From the NCBI GenBank assembly GCA_030435675.1, contig CM059624.1, positions 13,974,769 through 14,038,768 of the forward strand: DNA of 64,000 bases, in the 5' to 3' direction. Each line of letters begins with the position of its first letter. Position 1 is the first letter of the stretch. Of this stretch, positions 44,074 to 53,142 are shown one piece after another. This DNA is from Steinernema hermaphroditum. Taxonomy: Eukaryota > Nematoda > Chromadorea > Rhabditida > Steinernematidae. The notes under the pieces were generated by a model. That model saw nothing but the letters and a program-made list of their open reading frames with translations, was not told the origin of the DNA and searched no databases. The translations under genes and the position numbers were made by a program.

Positions 44074-46628
44074 TTACATCTTAAGGCCAAGATCCGTTTT
44101 CTTGATCTCAGGGGTGTATCCGAACTTGAAGTCATTATAAATACGGATCAAGCTAAGGATACCATATCCCTGGAAGTCCTCAGGATTGGCTACAGGGTCG
44201 ATGGCTGTTCTAACTTTCCAGTGTTTAACGACACCGAAGTTTCCGTTTGTAAGGAAGTTGTCCGGAAACAACGATAAGATCGCGTTTTCGCGCATGTGCG
44301 CTTCGTGTGATGTGGAGCCGCGGTTCCCAACCGGCACAAAGACACCGCGATCGATGTCATTGAGCCCGCGAATCAAGCGGATCTTCGTTCCTATCAGGCT
44401 TTGCGTGTTTATCGCGGCGTCCTTAACGATAAATATCATATTACATGTGATAAACTTCCATGAAGGTTTCCATTCGGAATACATTGCATGATATTTTCGA
44501 TTTGTTTGCAAGATCCCATACATTGTGGTGGGTACCTATCGTGTGAGCTATTCATCGAGATCTATTTCGGAAGAGGTTGGATTGGGTATGTAGTTGGTAT
44601 CTACATGGAGAGGAAATGTACTTTCCTATATAGAAACGCGAATTTTTGTGCGAGCTTTTCTACAGTCTTCATAGGTAAGTTCTTGAAGAGCGCGTTCCGC
44701 TTAACCGGGGATAACAGTAGGGGGATAACCGCAAATATCTTAGAGCGTATTGAAATTTTCGGTACGTAAAGATCACCGGCCAACAACAGTACAGTAAACA
44801 TCACTACAGTCTACAGTTCTTTTGCACTATTCGCATATTCACAGAATTTGAGCTTCCCCTTCCCTTGTCAGTGCCGATATTTCACGGCGGTCAGCGCCAT
44901 TGAAAGTATTTTAAAAAATGTATTTGATTTGATTTACGCTCCGGCGATACGCACAGTAAACAGCGAAGATGGACGTAACATAACAGTCATAGAAAAGGGC
45001 GTAGTCAAAGAAAAGGGCGTAGGGAGTCCCGACTCGGGACCAATGACAAAACGCAGATCGCGCGTTGTGACCTGTTTCTAAGAAACTACTTGGCGAACTA
45101 AGAATCGCCACTCACTATCGTCCTCAAAAACAGGGGTACACAAATTTGCAGAAGTTTTGAAAAAGTGTTTTCCTCCATGATCGGGTCCCTTCAATGTGTG
45201 TATGTGAATATGTGTTGCTAAGCATTATGCAACATGAAGATTGATGAACACTAATCATAATCGGTCGAAATCTGACTAAACAAGTTACTGAAGATGCGAC
45301 TAAGTCCATATCCTAACGTGTGACATTTGCCACTGTATTACGATTTACGAAAATGTCCGCTATGACATACCGTGTACCTATTGAAGTAGGAACACATTGG
45401 AAAAGTCTTCATGACTCAGTACCGTATACCAGTTGTCGTGCTGCTCAAAATTTGCATGTTTTACCCATTTACCCTTGCCAGAATATGTGTCCAATGTATT
45501 CCGAATGGAGACTTCATGTTGATGAAAAATGACTCACCTTCAGATGCGAGTAGCATCGTGAACCTTCGCCTTTTCCGATGTAGAAGAGTGCCATGACGAA
45601 GTCGAAGAATGTGGCCTGTCCTGGATCGGAAATGCGCAACGGATCCACAAGTGCGTACGTATAGTATTTGCGAAACAGTTTCTTCTTCGCTACTTTAGAT
45701 GTTCCAGAACACTCTACCGCAATTTTCTGTTCGGTCTCCTTCAGATGGCTTTCGAACGAACTGTCCAAAAAGCGACCACTTTCGTCCACAACTAACCTTA
45801 TCTTCTCAAGCACCAGCTTTTCTATCTGGGCCATATTTTGGGGCAATTTGAAATTGTCCATCTGAAACTAAGCTTCGTCGAAACAAATCCAAATAATTTT
45901 ATCTGTATGCTATATACTTTGAAAAATAAAGCAAGTCGAACTCTGAAAGTCGAAATGGTCTGTGATCCGTTCACGTCACTACAACAACCCGTTGTTTGAT
46001 TAGATGGGACTTTGTCGCAGTGTAGCGCAGTGGCGAGTAAGCGGGCATTTGGTGAAGGGTTCGAATCAGAGGTGGTGGGTTCGAATCCGCGTGCGGATCT
46101 GCTTTTTCCAACATTTTTTTCCTGATTTTATGCTGAGTTGAAGTGAATTTTGAGGCATGCGAATTTGGAAAAAAAATGCATCGAAAAAGGACATACCGAC
46201 GTGTCATTGGCTAACGAGTGACTCTGGATCATGTGGACCAGGAACTCTTCACCGGCTGCAAACAATTCATGGCAAGGGTCAGCGAAGCATCTGTATTCGC
46301 CTTTTGATTCTGAAGAATATAAAGATATTGATCATAGTTTTAAAATGACCCTCTTACTATAGTCGGTAATGACTTTGACCACTACTTGAGAAGCGCCTTG
46401 AGTTGCTGTTTGGCCAAATAATGCGTAGATGTTGTCGACCTCTTCTTCAGAAGTCAAAAATGCTTTAAGCCACTAAAAGAAATTTGTCATTCTCTTTCCG
46501 GAAGCATTCTAACTGACAGAATTGTCAAGTTTTATAATTTCAGTGTAGTCGACTTTTTTGGCAAGCATTGTTTCCATATCTTCAACAGAAATGCCGCTAC
46601 TCACTGACAATGTCACAGCAAAAAACAT
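44074..46628 (-). CDS. C2H2 zinc finger + GIY-YIG nuclease (ANKLE1/LEM-3-type)
   Basis: Exons (minus): 46628-46518, 46472-46358, 46309-46197, 45861-45538, 44421-44074 (1,011 nt, 336 residues, phases consistent). A C2H2-type finger lies at Cys83-x4-Cys88-x12-His101-x4-His106 (YRCFADPCHELF...HMIQSH). The GIY-YIG domain follows: YALVDP at about 182 in place of GIY, as in ANKLE1/LEM-3; FYIGKG at 206-211; Arg215 and His219 (SRCYSHL); the metal-binding Glu at about 266 (HEAHMRENAI); and Asn280 (NFLTNGNFG). LEM-3/ANKLE1 cuts branched DNA and chromatin bridges. Unlike them, this protein shows no ankyrin or LEM domain. The 1.1 kb intron 4 and the 335-bp intron 3 (with a tRNA-like sequence) are unusually long. 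An acceptor (CTTACAG) 10 nt before the ATG suggests trans-splicing or a missed 5' exon. Nuclease activity is inferred from the conserved residues. Confidence 0.8.
46017..46107 (+). pseudogene. tRNA-like / tRNA-derived sequence
   Basis: An A-box-like TAGCGCAGTGGCGAGTA and a perfect B box GGTTCGAATCC (46078-46088, preceded by another GGGTTCGAATC 24 nt upstream) are spaced about as in a tRNA. The ends GCAG/CTGC pair, and TTTTT follows as a pol III stop. The anticodon arm and T-stem do not fold well, so this is a tRNA pseudogene or SINE head rather than a working tRNA. It lies antisense in intron 3 of the GIY-YIG gene. Confidence 0.55.
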
Positions 46629-47186
46629 TTTGTGAAGTCTGTAAGAATTATCGAATAGTGTTTCCAACTCACAATAAACAAACTGAAGGACAGTTAACCG
46701 AAGAGGGCCGAATCGAAGACATTGAAGATGAAAGGATACGAAGATAATTCGACAAAGAATTCGACGTGTGGCGGAACGACGTAGCGTGACGAAAACGGCG
46801 GTGCTCCTGGAGTCAACACGAAAAAAATCGAAGGATTCAACGGAATATAACAGTTCTTTTTCATGCAGACATTCTCCCATTCATCTCGAATTCCGAAAAC
46901 GATCACTTCTATACCGAACGAAGGCTAAACGAGGTATGAAAAACTGCAAAGTGTCGAAAACGAAGGGATAATCGAAAGACGGTGAGGAGTAGGGTCTGCT
47001 ACCGGAATCTGAGGAACGAGGACACACACATTGGCCATCAGAAAGTTTCTGATATTTCAGCTTTTATATTCTGCGCTTCGGTCGCTGAAGTAGGAATCCC
47101 CAAGGCCTCGCTGATACCTCACTCCACAACGGTTTATTTAAAGACAGGAGAACATCCAGAGTTAACGCATTTACAAATTATTAAAA
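46629..47186. other. upstream region of the GIY-YIG gene
   Basis: Likely promoter and 5' UTR. A minus-strand open frame runs in from 46880 and could extend the coding sequence by an unconserved leader; no domain seen. Confidence 0.4.
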
Positions 47187-48073
47187 CTAATTAAAAGCTG
47201 GGCGCATAAGAAGATCGTAATCTGGACAACTTCTTCTCAGAATTCTGATCCAGCAGGTTTTGTTTCCGTAACAAATCGCATTAATGCAGTCTCCATTCGG
47301 ATGTCTCTGCCTATAAAGGGTACGATTCTCTCTCGGTGTCACTTCCTTCAGATCCTTTTGGAACATGGACCCATCGAATGCAATGGGCACACGTACGACA
47401 GCCAGTCAATACAGCGCTAGTTTCTCGATTCTGCACCATATTTCGAAGCAGATCCTGAATCTCTTTTCCTGCTCGCGGTCCTCTCAGCGATAATACGCGG
47501 ATCTTCTGATTTTTTGCTGTTTCCAGCACAAAGTTCTCGCACTGTTCATCAAAGTAAGCAAACTTTATTTCTCTGAACGTGCGTGGAAACAGAGATATTA
47601 GATGGTGGCCTTTCTCCCATTCCTGGAGGTTACACCAGAAATTGACGCAGGTCCTTCTGTGCAAAATCCTTTTCAAACATCTCCTGAAGGAATCGGCGTT
47701 TGGGGCGCGTTGTACGTTGTCCCGCCATCCGTTATCAAGCGTCACGAATTCCCACACCGCATCCTTTTCAATATCGAAGGAGTCGAAGTCGTCGACGACC
47801 ACATTTTCGCAATAGTTCCAGCCGAATCTCCTTCTCCGCATAGCGAACTGGAAATCGCTATCGATTCCGGCGTTGGGGATGTAGCGAGAAAAATCTATCC
47901 CGCTCTTAGGTCGACGAACGCATATACTGTACATCCAAAGGCTCTTTAAACTGACGTTTCGCTTCTTCGCCCCATGAACAGAGCACGAACGTGCTCAGCT
48001 CAGCTATGGAATCGACGGAACTTTTCAGAAGGGAATTGACGTTTTCGATGAACATCAGCGATACGCCGTTCAT
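47187..48073 (-). pseudogene. F-box-like pseudogene (paralogue of 51683-52681)
   Basis: Starts MNGVSLMFIENVNSLLKSS, matching MDRVSLIFIENVVSLLKSS of the intact gene, and shares DDFDSFDIEKDAVWEFVTL and CLKRILHRRTCVNFW with it. It is broken twice. The frame shifts near 47925, after QFKEPLDVQYM. About 40 residues of the paralogue are then missing near 47395, with another shift into the C-terminal frame (HPNGDCINAICYGNKTCWIRIL). The 5' 90 bp fall inside the 1-kb duplicated block. Confidence 0.8.
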
Positions 48074-48973
48074 GGTGAACGCCACAATTATGCCGTTCGA
48101 ATTGTTCGGCCAGTTCATTTTAAGTCACACATTTCACACGAGCATCGCAATGCCGAGATTGAACCAATTCACACAACACTGACATAAATATGATTTATAA
48201 GTGCTTAGTATTTAACATAATAAATCGTTAATTTATGACACACCTGAGCAGAGAAGACTTGCTGGAAGGATGTCCTTGGCGTCAGCAGTCAGATTCTTCC
48301 TTCTTGGGAGTGATTTCACCGCTGCAAATCCAGCTGAACAGATCTTCTTCCAGCTTGCTCAACTGTGCTTCGACGTCCTCTGCTTGTTCTCCCTCATCCC
48401 CGTCGCTCCATTCTACTATCATCACAGGAGACATCCGAATCGAAGTCATGGTTCAGGTCATCACAGGAGTCATCCGAATCGAACAGTTCTTCAGAACAAG
48501 AGGAAACGTCCGAATCCACCGAGTACTCTATGGAATCCAGATTATCGGTCGACTTGTCGGCGCTACTGCTGTCCGGTTCTTGCTCCACTTCGGCGACGGC
48601 CATTGGCCTCAGTTCTTCAACGGCAGGCGATGGCTTCATATCACCCAAACGAATCGAAAGGTTCGCGGCGGCCTCGCGGACAGTACACGATTCGTCATAG
48701 TGTGCGATCTTGAGCACCATTCGACGGAGAGCTTGAACCCTTCTCGGGACGGTGAGGAACTCCGGTACAGATGGCAGATCGAGTGACTCCACAAACTTTC
48801 CACGAATCATAGCAACGCCTGAAATAAACGAAACTAGGGTTGTTCGCACAAATCACGCTTACGGTCGTAGGGGAAGAATATGAAGTAATTGTGTCCAAGC
48901 AGTTCGTCGAAAATTCCGTCAGGGATTAGTTTCTCTGTAAGAATAAAGCAGCAGATCGAAGCGAAACTAAGAA
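47983..48973. repeat. 1-kb direct repeat, copy 1
   Basis: Near-identical to 53143-54112. It begins at AGCACGAACGTGCTCAGCTC and ends inside ...GCGAAACTAAG. Differences are a few substitutions and a roughly 25-bp extra segment in copy 1 near 48420-48450. It spans the 3' end of the HEAT gene and the 5' end of an F-box-like gene. The left breakpoint carries a GAGCACG-AA-CGTGCTC palindrome in this copy. Confidence 0.92.
48282..48966 (-). pseudogene. truncated copy of the HEAT gene's last two exons
   Basis: Corresponds to exons 5 and 6 of the gene at 53450-55287 (FDELLGHNYFIFFPYDR, AMIRGKFVESLDLPSVPEFL, DESCTVREAAANLSIRLGD). It has no exons 1-4 and no promoter, and a roughly 25-bp insertion shifts the acidic C-terminal frame to an early stop near 48394. 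Confidence 0.85.
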
Positions 48974-49301
48974 GTTCGATTGTTATTCGAAATAAGATTG
49001 TTCTTGGAGAATGTGTATCAATGTATGTATCAGAGTTCGGTCTCCCGTGTGGCCGGAATTTTTTCTTTTTTCTTCTGTGGCCGCAACCAGTATCAAAAAA
49101 GTAGTTTTTAATTACAAAACAAACGTGGAACTTTCGATGCCAAATGTCACATACAAATCGAGGAAAGCTTTCTGCTCCTCCTGGGTTGGGCTTTGAGGTA
49201 GAAAGAAATAAAGCTCCCAATGTGATATCAAATAGAATGTAGAATGAATTATGGCTCAGAAGCTGAAGGTAAAGGGTATGACTCCACAAAATTTCAGAAC
49301 A

Positions 49302-49499
49302 TATAGTCCATTTTTTTTCGAACTCCACAAAAGCGATCAATCACAGCGCGGTGGGGCCCAGAATTTGCTCTAGCGCATTGAAAGGAGCGAACGAACGTAC
49401 GAAATATTTGCCTTTCTTCAATGTGCTGGAGCGAATTCTCGGTCTCGCCGCGCGGTGATTGATCGCTTTTGTGGAGTTCGAAAAAAAAAATGGACTATA
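49302..49499. mobile_element. 198-bp palindromic MITE
   Basis: Outer arms TATAGTCCATTTTTTTTCGA..CTCCACAAAAGCGATCAATC pair with their complement at 49446-49499. The pairing continues imperfectly through the centre (AGAATTTGCTCTAGCGCATT / AATGTGCTGGAGCGAATTCT), so the element folds along almost its whole length. TA flanks both ends. No coding capacity. Confidence 0.88.
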
Positions 49500-49570
49500 A
49501 TTTCAGGACACACGCGTCGATTCCGACCACTGTCTTTCACTTGCAATTCCTATATTTATATGTTTGGTTT

Positions 49571-49743
49571 ATTATAATGGATTGCTCCGTATGTTTACGA
49601 TTGCATATTTTCCTTTTCAACACGAACACTCGAACTTTACCGCTCAAAAGAATTTGAACGTGAGGGTCGTGCCGGGAGCCTTCCTAGAACCGGGTATAGG
49701 GCTCGCGGGCGACCACCAACCTCGATTTTTTCGTTTTTCGACA
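49571..49743 (+). repeat. left inverted terminal repeat of the DIRS-type element
   Basis: About 173 bp, near-identical to the complement of the right end except for the TCCG/GAAG difference at nucleotides 15-19, fading after CCAACCTCGATTTT. Confidence 0.9.
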
Positions 49744-49765
49744 AACGGATACTCGAATTTCTCTT

Positions 49766-50914
49766 ATGGATTCTGGAAACTCCATGGATGCGCGTGCGGT
49801 CGGAGATCACGAGCCAGGCGACTTCCCCAATGTGGACACCGGGCGTCGTCGACGAGCCCACGCTCCGGTTCCTCGTCGCGCTAAGAAGTGCACTAGATCT
49901 CCAACTCCGTCGCGCCACTTAGGTGACCTGCACGAGGGAAGCTGTGCTTCTCGCTCGCAGGCTCCCTCTCGTTCCGTATCGCGTAGCCGCTCTTGTTCCG
50001 GATCTCGCCACCGTAGCGTCTCTACGGAACGCTCTCGCAGCCGAAGGTCTTCGCGAAGTCACTCCGCTCTCTCAGGACGTTCTCGCAGCCGCTCTCCGTC
50101 AGGACGAGTCAGTTCTCGATCCGCCTCACCGGTGCCCGCGAAGAAGGCCCGTGTAGCTACTACGGCCGAGGAATTCCCTGAAGCCCCCGCGATTTCGGCG
50201 TACATAGAGGTCATCAGACCTAATGAACCAGTAGATTCTTCTCTACTTTCTCGCGCTATGAAGGGCTTCTTCAGACTTCGCCCCACGAGGCCCAAGCATG
50301 ATTTCATTTGGGATGTCTCAGTCGTAGTGAACTACTTGGCCGAAGCGCCTACGTCTTCGCTGAAGGACAAGACCTTAAAGTGCGCTATGTTGCTCGCATT
50401 GTGCTCCCCCAAGCGGGTCAGCGAACTAGCCAGTCTTGCGCTTGATCGACGTAGCGTAACCCCCACTATGTGGTCCTTCGCCTTAGCGAAGACTAAGAAC
50501 CGTCGTTGCGGTCCCGAGCATCGCGCCCAGTACACGCGCTTCCCCGGAGACAGTCGGATCTGCCCGATCGCGTGTTTAGAGGACTATCTTAGCGTCACGG
50601 AAGCACTGCGCCCAGAGGGCGTTCAAGCGCTCCTCATTTCGTACAGAGCGCCGCATAACGCAGTTACCTCGGCGACTGTCGCGCGATGGCTAAAGTGTGT
50701 CCTAGCCTTGGCCGGTATCGATGCGGTATTCTCGGCGCACTCCACGCGCTCGGCGTCTACTTCGGCCGCCCTTCTGAAGGGTGCCACCTGCGGTCAGATC
50801 ATGCAGGCCGCTAACTGGGCCACGTCCTCTACATTCGAGAGGCATTATCATAGGGAGCCTAACGCCACTGCGGCGTTTCAGAACGCCGTCCTGAACAACA
50901 ATGACGCAAGTTAA
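49766..50914 (+). CDS. SR-rich tyrosine recombinase
   Basis: 382 residues, intact. Residues 60-122 form an Arg/Ser-rich tract (RSVSRSRSCSGSRHRS, RSRSRSPSGRVSSRSASP) followed by a likely basic nuclear signal (PAKKARV). The catalytic domain spans about 140-375 with the tyrosine-recombinase constellation: Arg217 (SPKRVSELASL), His325-x-x-Arg328 (SAHSTRSASTSAALL), Trp351 (AANWATSSTF) and nucleophile Tyr361 (ERHYHRE). The HSTRSAS and WxxSSTFxRxYxR strings are typical of DIRS-group recombinases. It should catalyse strand exchange that integrates circular element DNA. All catalytic residues are present and the frame is unbroken, implying recent activity. The start is the first ATG after the left terminal repeat. 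Confidence 0.9.
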   Translation: MDSGNSMDARAVGDHEPGDFPNVDTGRRRRAHAPVPRRAKKCTRSPTPSRHLGDLHEGSCASRSQAPSRSVSRSRSCSGSRHRSVSTERSRSRRSSRSHSALSGRSRSRSPSGRVSSRSASPVPAKKARVATTAEEFPEAPAISAYIEVIRPNEPVDSSLLSRAMKGFFRLRPTRPKHDFIWDVSVVVNYLAEAPTSSLKDKTLKCAMLLALCSPKRVSELASLALDRRSVTPTMWSFALAKTKNRRCGPEHRAQYTRFPGDSRICPIACLEDYLSVTEALRPEGVQALLISYRAPHNAVTSATVARWLKCVLALAGIDAVFSAHSTRSASTSAALLKGATCGQIMQAANWATSSTFERHYHREPNATAAFQNAVLNNNDAS

Positions 50915-50929
50915 GTCAGGCGTTAAACG

Positions 50930-51030
50930 ATGCAATCGTAAACATACGGAGCAATCCATTATAATGTTCAAATTATACGAGATAATATTGAAGGATAATT
51001 AATATTATAATGGATTGCGAAGTATGTTTA
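50930..51030. repeat. internal complementary region (circle-junction copy)
   Basis: The first 36 nt complement the left terminus and the next 65 nt complement the right terminus, abutting at 50965/50966. In DIRS models this region aligns the ends of a linear intermediate to form a circle. Confidence 0.92.
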
Positions 51031-51212
51031 CCACCCACCCGCAAAGTCTCCCTCCCATGATCCTTAACTTGGAATCTTCACTGTTCTCCTATTACTCTTG
51101 CCGATTTAGATCGCATTCGGACCACCGTCAGAGTCGTTACGATCAACGCCGCGGAAATCCGAAGATCTACCGCCAGCGCTCGCCGAAGTCCCGCCAGGGC
51201 AAGAAGAACTGA
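51024..51212 (+). CDS. short basic ORF, possible Gag remnant
   Basis: About 62 codons starting inside the internal complementary region, with a tail rich in Arg, Ser and Gln (SDHRQSRYDQRRGNPK, RQRSPKSRQGKKN). This resembles the basic C-terminal end of Gag-like proteins in DIRS elements. It may be a remnant left when the Gag/RT part was deleted. Expression is unproven. Confidence 0.3.
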   Translation: MFTTHPQSLPPMILNLESSLFSYYSCRFRSHSDHRQSRYDQRRGNPKIYRQRSPKSRQGKKN

Positions 51213-51419
51213 AGCGCGCCAGTTGTTCGGCGATTGATTCCACGGTTTAGTGGCTTGTTACGTGTTGTTACAGAAGATTGATGTTGCTTCCAACTACGTG
51301 TTCGTCTCTGTCTCACCTATCAGTACGAGTGCACTACCGTCGTCGTTCTCTACGTCATATTCGACTACTACGGTCAACCTTCGCCTACAGCAGCAGATAA
51401 ACTCAGCTTACTGTAGGCG

Positions 51420-51636
51420 CCTACCCCTCGAAAAACTGCAAAATCGAGGTTGGTGGTCGCCCGCGAGCCCTATACCCGGTTCTAGGAAGGCTCCCGGCAC
51501 GACCCTCACGTTCAAATTCTTTTGAGCGGTAAAGTTCGAGTGTTCGTGTTGAAAAGGAAAATATGCAATCGTAAACATACTTCGCAATCCATTATAATAT
51601 TAATTATCCTTCAATATTATCTCGTATAATTTGAAC
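51420..51636 (-). repeat. right inverted terminal repeat plus extension
   Basis: Inverted copy of 49571-49743 followed by an extra TTAATTATCCTTC...TTTGAAC segment that is absent from the left end and present, inverted, in the internal region. Confidence 0.9.
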
Positions 51637-51682
51637 ATTTTTCAAGATGCATGGAAGCATTTTTAGTATGTGGCAAACGGAT

Positions 51683-52681
51683 TCATTGCACATCATCGGA
51701 CAAGCCATTCACGAAATAGCTGTAGAGTTGGTTGTTGCTTCGGAGGATTCTCAAACAAATTTTGCCCTTCGCGTATGCAGCTGACGCGATAAAGTCTCCA
51801 TTTGGATGTTTGAGGCCGAACGGGGTCTCAATCTCAGTCCCTGTTGATGATAACTCCTTTAAGTACTTCCGAAGGGCGGTCTTCTCGAAGGTGACAGGCA
51901 ATTTTAGAATATACTCATCCCACTTGAAGCTCATCGGGTCGGCGATCCACCGTTTGATCACCGGTTCGAGAAGGTCAAAACCGATACCTTCGAAAGAATC
52001 GATATGCACAAACAATCTAACGGTTCCTGGGTTGAGAATCATACTTCGAATCATCTGTTCCATTTCACTTCCTACACGAGGACCTACTAGTTCAAGTTTG
52101 ACAATCTTCTGGGCTTTCGCCGATTCTATGATAAACTTTTCGGCTTCTTCATTGACGTAATCGAATCTGATGCTTTGAAAGGTTCGAGGTATGAACGACA
52201 ACATGCTCAAATATCTCTCATCCTCCCTTTTCATATTGGACCAAAATCTGATACAAGCTCTTCCCTCCAGAATTCTTTTCAAACATTTCAGAAGGGAATC
52301 AGTAGAGGTTCTCAGCTTGTTTGGGTCATTTCTTAGGAAAGGGAATGGTGAGAAGAGCGTGACATACTCCCAAACGGCGTCGGCTTCAACGTCGAAGGAA
52401 TCGAAATCTCCAATCTCAATCATTTCGCTCTCTTCCTGTCCCATCCTTCTTCTCCTCAAGTTAAAACGTCCGGTCACGAACCCTTCGGGTGAGTTAGGCG
52501 TGTCATCCAGTGCAAGCGTAACTGACACACTGTAGAGCCAGAGGTTCTCCAGCTGGCGCTTCGCTTCTTCACGCCATGACGACGAAGACAACTTGTCGAA
52601 CTCGACTACGATAACGGGATAGAGAGAACTTTTCAAGAGGGAAACGACGTTTTCGATGAAAATCAGCGAGACCCTGTCCAT
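51683..52681 (-). CDS. F-box-like family protein, intact
   Basis: 332 residues, single exon, starting MDRVSLIFIENVVSLLKSSL. An ATG 23 codons upstream is in frame, but the chosen start matches the pseudogene paralogue. Conserved blocks include SWREEAKRQLENLWLYSV, GDFDSFDVEADAVWEYVTL, CLKRILEGRACIRFWSNM, FIPRTFQSIRFDYVNEEAEK and HPNGDFIASAAYAKGKICLRILR. It probably serves as a substrate adaptor in ubiquitin ligases, by family analogy only. It starts 47 bp beyond the DIRS-type element and lies inside the 4.2-kb stretch between the 1-kb direct repeats. Confidence 0.7.
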   Translation of the reverse strand: MDRVSLIFIENVVSLLKSSLYPVIVVEFDKLSSSSWREEAKRQLENLWLYSVSVTLALDDTPNSPEGFVTGRFNLRRRRMGQEESEMIEIGDFDSFDVEADAVWEYVTLFSPFPFLRNDPNKLRTSTDSLLKCLKRILEGRACIRFWSNMKREDERYLSMLSFIPRTFQSIRFDYVNEEAEKFIIESAKAQKIVKLELVGPRVGSEMEQMIRSMILNPGTVRLFVHIDSFEGIGFDLLEPVIKRWIADPMSFKWDEYILKLPVTFEKTALRKYLKELSSTGTEIETPFGLKHPNGDFIASAAYAKGKICLRILRSNNQLYSYFVNGLSDDVQ

Positions 52682-53142
52682 GGTGGGTATCGAGTGTTCA
52701 AATAGAGCTATGACGACCAAATGACCAAATAGAGCTCTCTGTTCTCTCACGCTTATTCACACATTGACAGGAAAATTCGCAGCACACAAAACTACGGCTA
52801 CTGTAGCATACTCCACGTTCTACTCCCACCCATCGAGATGCGAAAACAAAATACTCAATCGTGCTTTAAAAATGATATGAATACTATGTACAACAGACAA
52901 CCATTGCTATCGAGTGGATCTTCGTTTAAGACTTGCACATCGGATGAGAACATGGAGGCTTTCTACAAAATCATTCGTCGAACAGCAACTTGGCGTAGGA
53001 CTTCCTCGTCGCGCACGAGCGTACCCAAACAAACGGTATTAAACCAGCCATCTAATTTTCTCGTTCTACCGGTCGCCGTCCACTAGATGTGACCTTCTCG
53101 TCGTCTTCAGATACCTCCTCTTCTTCCTCACTCTCCTCCTTC
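52682..53142. other. spacer with a PHF10 exon fragment at its right end
   Basis: 53103-53140, read on the minus strand, is identical over 38 bp to 63963-64000 in the PHF10-like gene (encodes KKEESEEEEEVS). The minus frame continues EDDEKVTSSGRRPVEREN to a stop, so more of the exon beyond the window may be present. It abuts the 1-kb direct repeat. Upstream plus-strand sequence 52838-53086 has an unrecognised 82-codon frame. Confidence 0.75.

Larger units (their letters stand above)
49571..51636 (+). mobile_element. DIRS-type tyrosine-recombinase element, 2,066 bp
   Basis: Left terminal repeat 49571-49743 is inverted at the right end (about 51420-51598). Both read inward ATTATAATGGATTG, then GCATATTTTCCTTTTCAACA, then GTCGTGCCGGGAGCCTTCCT. 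The right end alone carries a 38-nt extension (51599-51636). An internal region, 50930-51030, is the exact reverse complement of the right terminus (51572-51636) joined to the left terminus (49571-49606). It even preserves the end-specific bases: GGATTGCTCCG at the left terminus and GGATTGCGAAG at the right. Terminal inverted repeats, a one-sided extension and an internal complementary region define DIRS retrotransposons, which insert with a tyrosine recombinase. Only that recombinase is encoded; I see no reverse transcriptase or RNase H. Confidence 0.88.

Noticed and set aside
48235..48786. 183-codon plus-strand frame
   Set aside because: Antisense shadow of the HEAT-gene exon; the minus strand has the conserved HEAT residues and splice sites.
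49766..50914. Crypton-type DNA transposon
   Set aside because: Cryptons also carry a lone tyrosine recombinase but lack inverted terminal repeats and an internal complementary region, both of which are exact here.
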